A program made the translations under genes and the position numbers. Shown here one piece after another: positions 16,655 through 25,504 of a DNA stretch of 64,000 nt. The notes under the pieces were generated by a model that saw nothing but the letters and a program-made list of their open reading frames with translations, was not told the DNA's origin and did not search any database. Every line of letters begins with the position of its first letter. The stretch's first letter is position 1. Origin of the DNA: Treponema sp. (lineage in GTDB: Bacteria > Spirochaetota > Spirochaetia > Treponematales > Treponemataceae); contig JAAVAO010000051.1 of the NCBI GenBank assembly GCA_014803985.1, positions 119,035 to 183,034 of the forward strand, read 5' to 3'.

Positions 16655-17129
16655 GCACAGCGAGGGAAATTACAAGGTTTCAAGTTTTAATCTTGATCAC
16701 ACAAAGGTTGTCGCTCCGTTTGTACGAAAAGCCGATAGAAAAGTCGGGGCAAATGGAGATGTTGTTACAAAATTTGACATACGGTTTACGCAACCCAATG
16801 TGGAATTTATGTCCACCGGGGCAATCCATACGCTTGAACATCTTGTGGCGGAGTATATCCGTGATGAAATAGACGGTGTAATAGATTTTAGTCCGATGGG
16901 ATGCAGAACAGGATTTTACTTTACTGTTTTTGGCGATGTTGACGAAGCGTATATTGCAACTCGTTTGTTAATTGTGCTTAAAAAAGTTGCAGTTTGGGAC
17001 AAACCTATTCCTGCCACGACTGCAAAAGAATGCGGAAATTATCGCGACCATGATCTTGAAGGCGCAAAAATGTGGGCTGAAAAATGGTGTCGCGGGATTG
17101 AAGAAAAAGGTTGGAATTGTTATAAATAA
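16647..17129 (+). CDS. luxS: S-ribosylhomocysteine lyase
   Basis: Converts S-ribosylhomocysteine to homocysteine and the AI-2 precursor DPD. The 160-residue protein has FNLDHTKVVAPFVR, the metal-binding HTLEHL, the catalytic SPMGCRTGFYF and the C-terminal ligand Cys in TAKECGNYRDHDL, so it looks fully active. It overlaps mtnN by 8 bases and is 5 bases upstream of the DUF1538 gene. Together with metK at the left edge it points to an intact activated methyl cycle; AI-2 signalling is possible but not shown. Confidence 0.97.
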   Translation: MSEHSEGNYKVSSFNLDHTKVVAPFVRKADRKVGANGDVVTKFDIRFTQPNVEFMSTGAIHTLEHLVAEYIRDEIDGVIDFSPMGCRTGFYFTVFGDVDEAYIATRLLIVLKKVAVWDKPIPATTAKECGNYRDHDLEGAKMWAEKWCRGIEEKGWNCYK

Positions 17130-17134
17130 TTGAT

Positions 17135-18658
17135 ATGAATTTTACAAGCAAACTTAAGGAAACAGCAACTTCTGTTGTCCCTGTTATAGCAATAGTCCTC
17201 GTTTTGGCGTTTACTGTTGCGCCGATTGGGGCTATGCTTATTATTCGATTTGTTATTGGTGGCGTTCTCTTGATTTTTGGGCTTGCAGCCTTTTTGCTTG
17301 GCGTTGACATTGGAATTCAACCCATCGGAGAACAGACGGGAGCGGCTCTCACAAGCAAGAAGAATGTTTTTTTGCTTTTGGCTGTTTCGTTTGCCATTGG
17401 GTTTTTAGTTACTGTGGCAGAACCCGACATTCAGGTTTTCGGAGATCAAATTCACTCTGTCTTTAACGCAGTGGAAAAAATGCGCTTGGTTTTCATGATT
17501 GCATTTGGCGTTGGAGTTTTTATCGTATTTGGACTTTTACGGACGGTTTTGCATTTGCCGATAAAAATTGTTCTTTTGATTTTTTATGCTGTGATTTTTG
17601 GTGTTGCCTTCCTTGCGCCTGCAAGTTTTCGGGGCATTGCCTTTGATTCTGGCGGCGCAACAACAGGTCCGATGACTGTTCCATTTATCCTTTCACTTGG
17701 TGTGGGTGTGGCGGCTGTTCGCTCAAAACGGGGTAAGTCGGATGATGATGATACATTTGGTCTTACTGGAATCACTTCAATGGGACCAATCCTTGCCGTT
17801 TTGCTTTATGGCGTAATTCTTTTAAAAAGTGGTGCGTCTTTAGAGGCGGCTGTTTCTTCCGCCGAGTCTGCAAGCGAAGTTGGATTAAACGTTTTTATAA
17901 AGTTAATCCCAGTGGTTGCAAAAGAGGCAACTCTTTCAATTGCTCCGCTTGTAGTTATGTTAATTGTGTTTCAGTTTACGCTTTTGAAATTGCCGCCGCA
18001 TCAAATTATCCGAATGGCTGTTGGTCTTGTGTGGAGTTATATAGGTCTTACTATATTTTTAATCGGCGTGAACGGCGGGTTTATGTCGGCAGGAAGAGAG
18101 CTGGGGGGCATCTTGGGACAAAAGGCGAGTCAAGAGGGTGGTATGTGGATTGTGCTTCTTATTTTTACGGGCTTGCTTTTAGGTGCAGTTGTTGTGTGTG
18201 CAGAGCCTGCCGTTTGGGTTTTGACCGATCAAGTTGAAAATCTTTCTGGCGGTACAATAAAGCGAAAATTTATGCTTTCATTTCTTGCTGTTGGTGCTGC
18301 CGTTGCAGTTGGTCTTGCACTGTGGAGGACATTTCAGAATTTTTCCATTATGAAAATACTTGTTCCAGGCTACGCAATTGCCTTGTTTTTGATGATCTTT
18401 TCTCCGAGTCTTTTTACGGCGATTGCATTTGATTCAGGGGGAGTTGCCTCAGGACCGATTACATCAACATTTATTCTTTCCTTTGCTATTGGTGCAAGTC
18501 AGGGGTGCGGAGGAAATGGAGATTCATTTGGCGTGATTGCGCTTGTCGCTATGACCCCACTTATTGCAATCCAATTGCTTGGAATTGTATATAACGCAAA
18601 GAAAAAGAGGAGCGGAAAAATTTCTGAAAAATCCGAGGTGAAAAATGGCTGCGTATAA
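17135..18658 (+). CDS. DUF1538-family membrane protein with internal duplication
   Basis: 507 residues and about a dozen hydrophobic segments; a probable inner-membrane transporter of unknown substrate. The two halves are repeats of each other: each contains an IAFDSGG motif followed by GPMTVPFILSLGVGV in the first half and GPITSTFILSFAIGA in the second, then a Gly/Asp-rich FG(L/V) segment and a TxxPI(L/I)A membrane helix. This matches the DUF1538 family as I know it. The gene overlaps the following P-II-like gene by 14 bases, suggesting that the P-II protein controls the transporter as GlnK controls AmtB (inference). Confidence 0.8.
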   Translation: MNFTSKLKETATSVVPVIAIVLVLAFTVAPIGAMLIIRFVIGGVLLIFGLAAFLLGVDIGIQPIGEQTGAALTSKKNVFLLLAVSFAIGFLVTVAEPDIQVFGDQIHSVFNAVEKMRLVFMIAFGVGVFIVFGLLRTVLHLPIKIVLLIFYAVIFGVAFLAPASFRGIAFDSGGATTGPMTVPFILSLGVGVAAVRSKRGKSDDDDTFGLTGITSMGPILAVLLYGVILLKSGASLEAAVSSAESASEVGLNVFIKLIPVVAKEATLSIAPLVVMLIVFQFTLLKLPPHQIIRMAVGLVWSYIGLTIFLIGVNGGFMSAGRELGGILGQKASQEGGMWIVLLIFTGLLLGAVVVCAEPAVWVLTDQVENLSGGTIKRKFMLSFLAVGAAVAVGLALWRTFQNFSIMKILVPGYAIALFLMIFSPSLFTAIAFDSGGVASGPITSTFILSFAIGASQGCGGNGDSFGVIALVAMTPLIAIQLLGIVYNAKKKRSGKISEKSEVKNGCV

Positions 18659-19298
18659 TTTGATAATTGGAATTGTGCCTAGAAATTATGGAGAGGTTCT
18701 TGCAAAGTCTGCCGTTGATTCAGGGGCGAATGGCGGAACAATTTTAATGGGGCGAGGAACGGCGGCGAATTCATTTTTGCAGTTAATTGGATTTGGTGAT
18801 GCCGCAAAAGACTTGATTTATATTTTAACTTCAGACGATCAAACAGAAAAAATAAAGGATGCAATGATTGAGGCGAGCAAAGACAAAAAGCGGCCTTTTG
18901 GAATTCTGTTCACTGTTTCTGCATCAAGTTTTGTAAAGGCAGGATCAGTTTTTTCACAATCTAGGGAGATAAACACTATGGCAAATGACACAACTCACGA
19001 TTTGATTACGATAATTGTAAACAAAGGTTTTGCAGATGATGCAATGGATGCGGCGCGCAAAGCAGGTGCAAGCGGTGGAACGATTGTAAATGCACGGGGA
19101 ACGGCTCGCGAGGGGGACGGAAAATTTTTTGGGGTTGAAATAGTTCCCGAAAAGGATATGATTTTTATTCTTTCCGATAAAAACAAGTCCAAGGATATTT
19201 TAGACGCAATCCGAACGCTCCCATGCCTTTCAAAACCTGGAAGTGGCATAGCATTCACCAGCCCAGCGGAAGGGTTTACTGTTTTGGGAAGAAGTTGA
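18645..19298 (+). CDS. Tandem P-II-like regulatory protein
   Basis: 217 residues composed of two P-II/GlnB-like ferredoxin-fold domains. Domain 1 (residues 1-105) has YNLIIGIVPRNYGEVLAKSA and SGANGGTILMGRGTA; domain 2 (residues 110-217) has HDLITIIVNKGFADDAMDAA and AGASGGTIVNARGTAREG. The second has the spacing of the P-II GGT-x(3)-RG nucleotide-loop region. Normal P-II proteins are single-domain trimers of about 112 residues, so the fused pair is unusual. It is translationally coupled to the DUF1538 membrane protein. The effector molecule is unknown. Confidence 0.78.
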   Translation: MAAYNLIIGIVPRNYGEVLAKSAVDSGANGGTILMGRGTAANSFLQLIGFGDAAKDLIYILTSDDQTEKIKDAMIEASKDKKRPFGILFTVSASSFVKAGSVFSQSREINTMANDTTHDLITIIVNKGFADDAMDAARKAGASGGTIVNARGTAREGDGKFFGVEIVPEKDMIFILSDKNKSKDILDAIRTLPCLSKPGSGIAFTSPAEGFTVLGRS

Positions 19299-19459
19299 GG
19301 CACAGCAATGCGCTTTGTATGTGGCAAAAGACTGCAATAATCTTTCGCCGTTGCTATTTCAAGACATCTTGGTAGCCGTGGAGAAATACCGATTGAAATA
19401 GTAAAAAGCCTGTTTTATATGCTTGTGGCAATGTGACTAGTAGAAAAGGCAGTTACAGT

Positions 19460-20275
19460 ATGAGTATTGAAATTCCAAATGTAAAAGTAGAACGTTTTGA
19501 TATAATTGACTCAACGAATTCTGAAGCGAAAAGACGTTTTTCGGGCGTTGATGCGTCTTGCTATTCTTCTCTCCACAAAACGCTTTTGGTGGCGGAGGAA
19601 CAGTCGGCAGGACGCGGGCGGCTTGGCAGAAGTTTTTATTCTCCGGCAAAAACCGGAGTTTATTTTTCATTGATTTTTGTTGACAATGCAATTTCTGCCC
19701 CCTCCACAATAACAGCAAGTGCGGCAGTGGCTGTGTGTCGTGCAATTTCAAACGTTTTTAGTGTCAGCGCAAAAATCAAATGGGTGAACGATGTATTTGT
19801 TGATGGAAAAAAAGTGTGTGGCATCTTAACTGAAGGCATAGAAAATGCAAAAAGTGGCAAAATAGAGGCGGCAATAATAGGAATCGGCATAACTATTTTA
19901 CCTAATCCTAATATGCCAAAATCCCTCGAAAAGATTATTGGAAAAATATGCGATTTTAAATTGAAAGAAACTGGCGACTTTGAAAAATGGCTTTCTGAAA
20001 AAAAAGACAATCTCATTCAAGAAACTGTTTTTCAACTTTTAAAAATTCTTGAAAACTCTGATGAAGAATTTCCCCTTGCAATGCGTGAATATAAAGACCG
20101 TTCAAATCTTTTGGGAACAACGATAACTTTTTCACCAGTGATTGGCGATGAAAAAAAGAATTTTCACTGTACCGTGCTTGATATAACGGACGATGCAAAG
20201 TTAGTAGTTCAAATGAACGATGGCTCTAAAAAAACACTTGAAAGCGGTGAAGTTACCCTGCATAAAGATTATTGA
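19460..20275 (+). CDS. birA: Biotin-[acetyl-CoA-carboxylase] ligase
   Basis: Attaches biotin to carboxyl-carrier proteins. The protein starts directly with the catalytic core, so it has no N-terminal DNA-binding domain and should not be the BirA repressor type. Motifs: FDIIDSTNSEAKRR, the biotinyl-AMP loop AEEQSAGRGRLGRSFYSP, and KIKWVNDVFVDGKKVCGILTE. A C-terminal SH3-like part follows (GTTITF ... GSKKTLESGEVTLH). The ATG at 19460 is preferred over the GTG at 19433 because AAGGCAG lies upstream and the family begins near here. Confidence 0.93.
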   Translation: MSIEIPNVKVERFDIIDSTNSEAKRRFSGVDASCYSSLHKTLLVAEEQSAGRGRLGRSFYSPAKTGVYFSLIFVDNAISAPSTITASAAVAVCRAISNVFSVSAKIKWVNDVFVDGKKVCGILTEGIENAKSGKIEAAIIGIGITILPNPNMPKSLEKIIGKICDFKLKETGDFEKWLSEKKDNLIQETVFQLLKILENSDEEFPLAMREYKDRSNLLGTTITFSPVIGDEKKNFHCTVLDITDDAKLVVQMNDGSKKTLESGEVTLHKDY

Positions 20276-20304
20276 AAGCGTAAGATTTTTTTATACGTTT
20301 TGTT

Positions 20305-20414
20305 GGGGGAAGTCTCCCCCTCGCTACAGCCTAAAATGCCCCCAAAACTTTATCCAAGTTTTGGGGGCATTTCAGGCTTTCGCTACCCTCTCGCCTAAGG
20401 GGGAAATCCCCCTT
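20305..20414. repeat. Three-hairpin element with a 23-bp-arm palindrome downstream of birA
   Basis: The centre (20328-20350 and 20356-20378) is a palindrome with 23-base arms, a 5-base loop and a single mismatch, rich in CCCCC/GGGGG. It is flanked by GGGGGA/TCCCCC (20305-20320) and AAGGGGG/CCCCCTT (20397-20414). It may terminate birA, but its length and the flanking hairpins suggest a mobile-like palindromic element. Confidence 0.85.
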
Positions 20415-20470
20415 AAAATCCCCTGTTTTCATATTTCGTTGTGAACACGGACAGTGGACTGTCAATAACT

Positions 20471-21357
20471 TTACAAAAGCTCGCTTATTTGTTGCGCTGA
20501 AATGCCCGTGCATTTTGTAATCAGATCGGCGGAAAGCCCATTCTTCAGCATATTTCGCGCAGTTTCTATCTTTCCTGCTGCCATTCCCTCCGCTCTTCCT
20601 CTTTTCTCGCCTCGCTTTTCGCCAATTGCAATGCCCTCTGTTCTTCCTCTTTTTTCACCAATTGCAATTCCTTCTGTTCTTCCTTCATCACGTCCGTCAT
20701 CGTGCCGCTCTTTTAACATCATCTCCCATGTCATATATTCATTCCTCCATCTTTGTTTGCCCTGCAACTCATGCAGTATCGTGTCCAGCCTGCCCGTGAG
20801 CTTCGAGGCGGACCTCCCGCTGGAGAAGAATTCCAATAGCCGCTTACGCTCCTCGTCGGGAATCATGTCGTACCTCTTGAAATTATAGAACACTTTCAGC
20901 GTTTTGTCATTCAGTTTTATTTCGGGGGCCTCCCTGCAAGTGTTCTCGAATGTGTAGACTGGCAGATTATTCCCGAACAGGTCGAACGGGCATAAAAACA
21001 GCGTGTAGTTTTCCTTCTGCGCGGAGTAGCCCATCCCCTGTTCAGATTTTCAACGTCCGCCACGGACTGGTAGTAGCGTGCGCGCATGGGCAGGTCGCCC
21101 CTGTTGACCATTTGCAGCTCCACGTCAAAAACCTGTGTTGAGTTTGACACGTACACGTCAAAGCGCACGCCCTTTGCCAGCGCGTCAACCTCCAGTGTCT
21201 TCTCGTCCTGCACACATTCTATGCGGCTGATCTTTATGCCGAGGAGCGTTTCGATCACGCTCCTGCACGCGTCAAGGTCGCTTGTCATCACCTTGTTGAA
21301 CATGAACGTGTTTGTGATTGGAAGTTCCTCCCACGGAATGATTTTTTCTTCTGTCAT
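20471..21357 (-). pseudogene. Rpn/PD-(D/E)XK nuclease-family transposase-like gene, frameshifted (copy A)
   Basis: Two overlapping frames make one protein of about 295 residues: MTEEKIIPWEELPITNTFMF ... ADVENLNRG (21357 down to about 21031), then MGYSAQKENYTLFLCPFDLF to ISAQQISELL (21034 to 20471). They join at a run of four G (minus strand, about 21033-21036) where five G would restore the frame. The N-terminal part has the FDVYVSNSTQVFDVELQ core of the PD-(D/E)XK nuclease-like transposase family. The tail carries EGIAIGEKRG-type repeats and a terminal helix-turn-helix-like segment. GGAGG precedes the ATG. Copies lie at the right end of the window. Confidence 0.88.
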
Positions 21358-21497
21358 TTTTCCTCCCGTATATATATTCGCGCGGGAGGAGGGAAAAACG
21401 GCAATGCTTTTGGAAAAAAAATTAGTTTTTGTCAGAAATAGGCAAGATTATATAAAAATGTAAAAGTTGATTTCCGTGCCTCACAAAAAATACCCCT

Positions 21498-21525
21498 TTG
21501 CAAAAACGAATTTTTATCGTAAAAT
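21498..21525 (+). promoter_or_regulatory. Possible promoter of the phase-variable lipoprotein gene
   Basis: TTGCAA at 21498-21503 and TAAAAT at 21520-21525 with a 16-base spacer, about 115 bases before the lipoprotein start. The region is AT-rich, so alternatives exist. Confidence 0.35.
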
Positions 21526-21641
21526 AATATAAATTATAGAGACAAAACACCGCGCATGAAGTGAAAACGGCAGTAAATGAGCGAATTTTGAAAAAACGCG
21601 CACAGTTTAATATGAAAATGCGCGGCAACGGAGGAAGCACA

Positions 21642-21809
21642 ATGCAAAAAAGAAAGGCGATTTCAATAGGATGCAGGGTCATCCCCCTTGCGCTTGCGGC
21701 GGCCGCACTCCTTTGCTCGTGCACAAACACGCTCTCCGAAGAGGTGCAGAAACCTGTGAATGAGGGGGGGGGTACGAACAATTTGAAAATTCCGAAGGCG
21801 GCACTCTAA
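21642..21809 (+). CDS. Lipoprotein leader of a phase-variable beta-helix surface protein (currently out of frame)
   Basis: 55 residues in the present phase. It starts MQKRKAISIGCRVIPLALAA with lipobox LLCSC and a good Shine-Dalgarno sequence (GGAGGA, seven bases before the ATG at 21642). After PVNE the frame enters a G9 tract (21764-21772) and stops 36 bases past it. In the next frame an uninterrupted reading continues from base 21773 (TAC GAA CAA...) into the 21851-24628 frame. A tract of 7 or 10 G would fuse this leader to the body. The leader alone has no evident function, so the gene appears switched off. Confidence 0.85.
   Translation: MQKRKAISIGCRVIPLALAAAALLCSCTNTLSEEVQKPVNEGGGTNNLKIPKAAL
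21764..21772 (+). repeat. Poly-G tract (G9), candidate phase-variation switch 1
   Basis: Nine consecutive G directly after the lipoprotein leader. G7 or G10 would join leader and body in one frame. Slipped-strand changes in such tracts are a known switching mechanism in surface-protein genes of several pathogens. Confidence 0.88.
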
Positions 21810-21850
21810 CTGTCTCCGCCCGCGTCTCTAGCGGCTCACCGCGACATGCA

Positions 21851-24628
21851 ATGCCGTCAATGGGCTTTGCAGACTTTGACTACGCCGCTCTTCTTTATAA
21901 GGACGATGAAATCCCTGCAAATCCCGAATCAAAAGACTTCGTTCAAGGAACAGAAACGGAAGACGGCAAGCTAATTTTTTCATTCCAAAGACCAGACGAT
22001 ACGAGCGGAACATTCACGCTGGAACTATTTGCTTTCGTAAAAACGGAGGGCGAGGCGGATGAAGATGCGATGCAGTTTTCAAGGGAAACCGCGCTGCTTT
22101 CAGGAAACAAAACGGGGCTTTCGATAGTTGGCGACATAATTGAAATAAGCGAAGCAATCCCGCTTTCGTCCAGCAAGCCGGGAACAGTCAGCCTGAAAAT
22201 AAAAGTGCCCGATGAGTGTTCGCTTGAAATCGATGACACAGCGAATTTTAACTGCAAAAAAGATGATTCCGCTTCCGATACATATACGATTGTAGAAAAA
22301 AACGGCGCGAGCGGAATTGCTACAGGCGCATACCAAGTGAAATTCACCGTGAAGAAAGACGAAGAAATCATCTACATATTTTCTGAATACATAAACGTCA
22401 TCAATGGATTATGCACCGATACGTGGTGGAACGGCGATGTGTCTAGCGAGGTGAAAGATGTCTCACAGAGCATGTCCAAAACAGTGTACGTGCGCGGAAG
22501 CGGTGCGGGCTGGTATGACGTCTCGGATTACAAAAACACTGCCACGGCGAGCGATGAAAATTCAGGAAGTTTCCTCGCTCCGCTTGCCACGATTCAAAAG
22601 GCAATCGACAAAATCATCGCTATAAACGACGGCTCAAGCGCATACACAATCTACGTTGACGGAACGCTGGACGGTATGACTGCCGCGAAGCTCGGCGATA
22701 ACGGCATGGCGGACTTCATCAATCTTAACAAAAACCTCAACCTCACGATAAAGACGCTTTCCAGCACGGCTACGCTTGACGCGGGCGCAAGGCTTGACAG
22801 CGACGGCACTGCCACCGTCGAGGGCATCGGAAAGCGCGTCATATACGCAAAGCCTGCATATGGCACACTCAACCTCACGCTTGAAAATCTCACTATCACG
22901 GGTGGAAATTCAAGCGAGGAGGGCGGAGGAATTTATGTTTATGGCGGCACGCTTGATATGAAAAATTGCAAAGTTGAAGGAAACATTACAAAGGGTTATC
23001 GCGGCGGCGGTATTTCAGTTGTTTCTGGCGGTAATGTCATAATGGATGGCGGCACAATCAGCAGAAACGAAGTCAGGGGCGCCACTTCTTCTAATCAAAA
23101 TTACGGTGGCGGTGTTTATGTTTCTTCTGGCAGATTTATAATGAAAGGTGACGCAATAATCAGCGAAAACATATTGGCAGTGGCAGATGATGCAACGTCT
23201 AGATACGGCGGTAATGTTTATGTTAGTACCGGCACGTTTGAGATGGAAGGCGGCACTATCAGCGGCGGCAATGCGAAATATGGTGCTGGTGTTTATGTTT
23301 ATAGTGGCGAGTTCACCATGAAAGGTGGCGAAATTAGTGGCGGCAATGCGAACAGTTACGGTGGCGGTGGCATTTACAATGATGCCGGCATGCTTACCAT
23401 TGAGAGCGGAACAAAAATTTCTGGATGCGAGAGCGGCCTTTGGGGTGGAGGAATCTACAATGGGGGCACGGGCACGGCAGTAATCAACGGCTGCACCATC
23501 GAATCATGCAAAGCGAAAGGAACTTCTAGCAATGTGGGCGGAGGAGGAATCTTTTCCGCTGGAACACTCACTGTCACGGGCGGAACTATCTACAAATGCA
23601 CTGCGGAGAGCAATGGAGGCGGATTGTTCTTGAATGGTTCGCAGTGCACTGTAGCAGGCGTAACTATTTCTGAATGCACGGCAACGTACGGCGGTGGTGT
23701 CGGTTTGTACACCAATGCCACTTTTACGATGGAAGATGGCACAATAATCAGCGAAAACACTGCGAGTGAATATGGTGGTGGGGTTTACGTTTATGGTAGT
23801 ACTAATGGTAACACGTTCACCATGACTGGCGGTACAATCAGCGAAAACACCGCACAACAACATGGCGGCGGCGTTTTCATTACTGGTACTAAAAGTACAT
23901 TCACTATGACAGATGGGACAATCACTGGCAACACGACGGACTACTACGGCGGCGGAGTTTATGTGACTGGCAGCACATTCACCATGGAAGACGGCGAAAT
24001 CAACAATAACAATGCAAACAGCTTAGGTGGAGGCGTTTATTTGTATTCTAACGGCACGTTCATGATGAAAGGCGGAACAATCAGCGACTGCACGGCGGAG
24101 GGTTTCGGCGGCGGAATCTATAATGGCGGTACGTTCACGATAGGAGGCGAGGCTTGCATTCCGGTCGGGGAGGACGGTAAGAACGATGTGTACATTGTAA
24201 GCGGAAAGGCAATCACCGTTGCAAGCGACCTCACTGCCCCAAGCCCAGTTGCCACAATCACGTTATTAACTTCCGCTTATGCGGCAGGAAAGCAAGTTCT
24301 GAGCGCGGGCACGGGCGTACCGATAATACAGGACATCTGCGACAAGTTCGCGCTGTCAGAGGAGGGATGGCAAATCGTACCCAAAGATGGCGACAGTACG
24401 GCGGGCGTGCTTAAGGCGAAAGAAGCGGAAATACTAGACGCGATTTACCTTGATTCCTCAAACGGCGATGACACCAATTCAGGACTGACTGCCAGCAAGT
24501 CGGTGAAAACGCTTTCAAAGGCAATCGATTTGTTTGATTCTCAATACGCAAAAAAAATCATAGTCTGCGCGGCGTACACGCTTCTAAGCGGTGAAAGAGG
24601 AATTCTCGACCGAATGGGGGGGGGGTAA
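21851..24628 (+). CDS. Beta-helix surface protein, main body (Pmp/adhesin-like)
   Basis: 925 residues as an isolated frame, but open without stops from base 21773, and with no Shine-Dalgarno sequence at its first ATG. It is therefore the middle part of the phase-variable lipoprotein. An N-terminal region (about residues 1-210) is followed by a long right-handed beta-helix built of repeats such as GGGIYVYGGTLDMKNC, GGGVYVSSGRFIMKGD and GGTISENTAQQHGGGV (about 20 coils, residues 340-780). A second unit begins LDAIYLDSSNGDDTNSGLTA. The GG-(hydrophobic) repeats resemble chlamydial polymorphic membrane proteins and other surface adhesins. It ends inside a G10 tract, beyond which the protein continues in another frame. 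Confidence 0.85.
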   Translation: MPSMGFADFDYAALLYKDDEIPANPESKDFVQGTETEDGKLIFSFQRPDDTSGTFTLELFAFVKTEGEADEDAMQFSRETALLSGNKTGLSIVGDIIEISEAIPLSSSKPGTVSLKIKVPDECSLEIDDTANFNCKKDDSASDTYTIVEKNGASGIATGAYQVKFTVKKDEEIIYIFSEYINVINGLCTDTWWNGDVSSEVKDVSQSMSKTVYVRGSGAGWYDVSDYKNTATASDENSGSFLAPLATIQKAIDKIIAINDGSSAYTIYVDGTLDGMTAAKLGDNGMADFINLNKNLNLTIKTLSSTATLDAGARLDSDGTATVEGIGKRVIYAKPAYGTLNLTLENLTITGGNSSEEGGGIYVYGGTLDMKNCKVEGNITKGYRGGGISVVSGGNVIMDGGTISRNEVRGATSSNQNYGGGVYVSSGRFIMKGDAIISENILAVADDATSRYGGNVYVSTGTFEMEGGTISGGNAKYGAGVYVYSGEFTMKGGEISGGNANSYGGGGIYNDAGMLTIESGTKISGCESGLWGGGIYNGGTGTAVINGCTIESCKAKGTSSNVGGGGIFSAGTLTVTGGTIYKCTAESNGGGLFLNGSQCTVAGVTISECTATYGGGVGLYTNATFTMEDGTIISENTASEYGGGVYVYGSTNGNTFTMTGGTISENTAQQHGGGVFITGTKSTFTMTDGTITGNTTDYYGGGVYVTGSTFTMEDGEINNNNANSLGGGVYLYSNGTFMMKGGTISDCTAEGFGGGIYNGGTFTIGGEACIPVGEDGKNDVYIVSGKAITVASDLTAPSPVATITLLTSAYAAGKQVLSAGTGVPIIQDICDKFALSEEGWQIVPKDGDSTAGVLKAKEAEILDAIYLDSSNGDDTNSGLTASKSVKTLSKAIDLFDSQYAKKIIVCAAYTLLSGERGILDRMGGG

Positions 24629-25388
24629 GAGAAATTTGCCACTCGTGCGTTACGATGGCTCAAGCGACGTTTCGGATGGGTTTTTTGGTATTTTGCTTGA
24701 AATCAATCAAGGGAACGTTACAATCACGAACGTCACGTTTGATGGAAACAAAGAGAAAATCAGTGCAAACAATCCTCTTTTATATATTGAAGGCTCGACC
24801 ACGACCGTAACGCTCGGCGATGGCGTGACCGTATGCAACAATTATAATAATACAACTTTCGGCGGTGGAATTTATGTTTCTGACGGCACGCTTACGATGG
24901 ATAATTGCATAGTAAGCGAAAACAGAACGATCTCTAAAGGTGGCGGTATTTTTGCCTGTAATTCCGCTAAAGTCACGCTTACAAACTGTGCAATCAAATC
25001 GTGCGAAACGACATCGGAGGGTTCAGGCACTGGTGGCGGTGGAATATACAATGAAAATGCAACAATTGAAATTGAAGGGGGAGAAATTTCTGATTGCTCG
25101 GCAGGACGAACTGGCGGCGGAATTTATAACTATTCGGGAACACTTTCAGTTTCGGGTTGCTCATTTCTCAGGTGTAAGACGATCGCTAACAGCGGTGGAG
25201 GAATATGCAATAGTAGTGGTTGCATAGCCACGGTTACTGACTGTTCTTTCACATCGTGTGTAGCAAAATTACAGGGAGGTGGCATAAGAAATGCTGGCAC
25301 ACTCACGATTTCAAACGTAACATATTCTGAATGTGTGGCGGGAAACGGTGATGCCAATTTATATAACGTAGGCACACTTAACCCTTAA
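24591..25388 (+). CDS. Beta-helix surface protein, C-terminal part after the second poly-G tract
   Basis: The frame is open from 24591, but only the part after the G10 tract (from about 24626) belongs to the protein, about 254 residues. It continues the same beta-helix: VTITNVTFDGNKEKISANN, FGGGIYVSDGTLTMDNC, TGGGIYNYSGTLSVSGC and QGGGIRNAGTLTISNV, ending in VGTLNP. No transmembrane autotransporter barrel follows, so with the leader this would be a surface lipoprotein of about 1250 residues when both tracts are in frame. There is no Shine-Dalgarno sequence of its own. Confidence 0.82.
   Translation: MKEEFSTEWGGGKRNLPLVRYDGSSDVSDGFFGILLEINQGNVTITNVTFDGNKEKISANNPLLYIEGSTTTVTLGDGVTVCNNYNNTTFGGGIYVSDGTLTMDNCIVSENRTISKGGGIFACNSAKVTLTNCAIKSCETTSEGSGTGGGGIYNENATIEIEGGEISDCSAGRTGGGIYNYSGTLSVSGCSFLRCKTIANSGGGICNSSGCIATVTDCSFTSCVAKLQGGGIRNAGTLTISNVTYSECVAGNGDANLYNVGTLNP
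24616..24625 (+). repeat. Poly-G tract (G10), candidate phase-variation switch 2
   Basis: Ten consecutive G at the end of the main beta-helix frame. G9 or G12 would connect the body (…GILDRMGGG) to the downstream frame (…GKRNLPLVRYDGSS). Confidence 0.88.
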
Positions 25389-25504
25389 GGTAGCATATAC
25401 TGTGCAATAAAGTGTGCGGCACAATGCAAGCAATCCTGTGTCGTTATTTCAGTTTGTGGTTTCTATATTCGCCATTTTACAAAAGATGTGTTAAAATTAC
25501 CATT

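Noticed and set aside
20471..21357. Programmed ribosomal frameshift in the Rpn gene, as in IS transposases
   Set aside because: The two long copies are shifted in opposite directions at the same G run, which one programmed event cannot repair.
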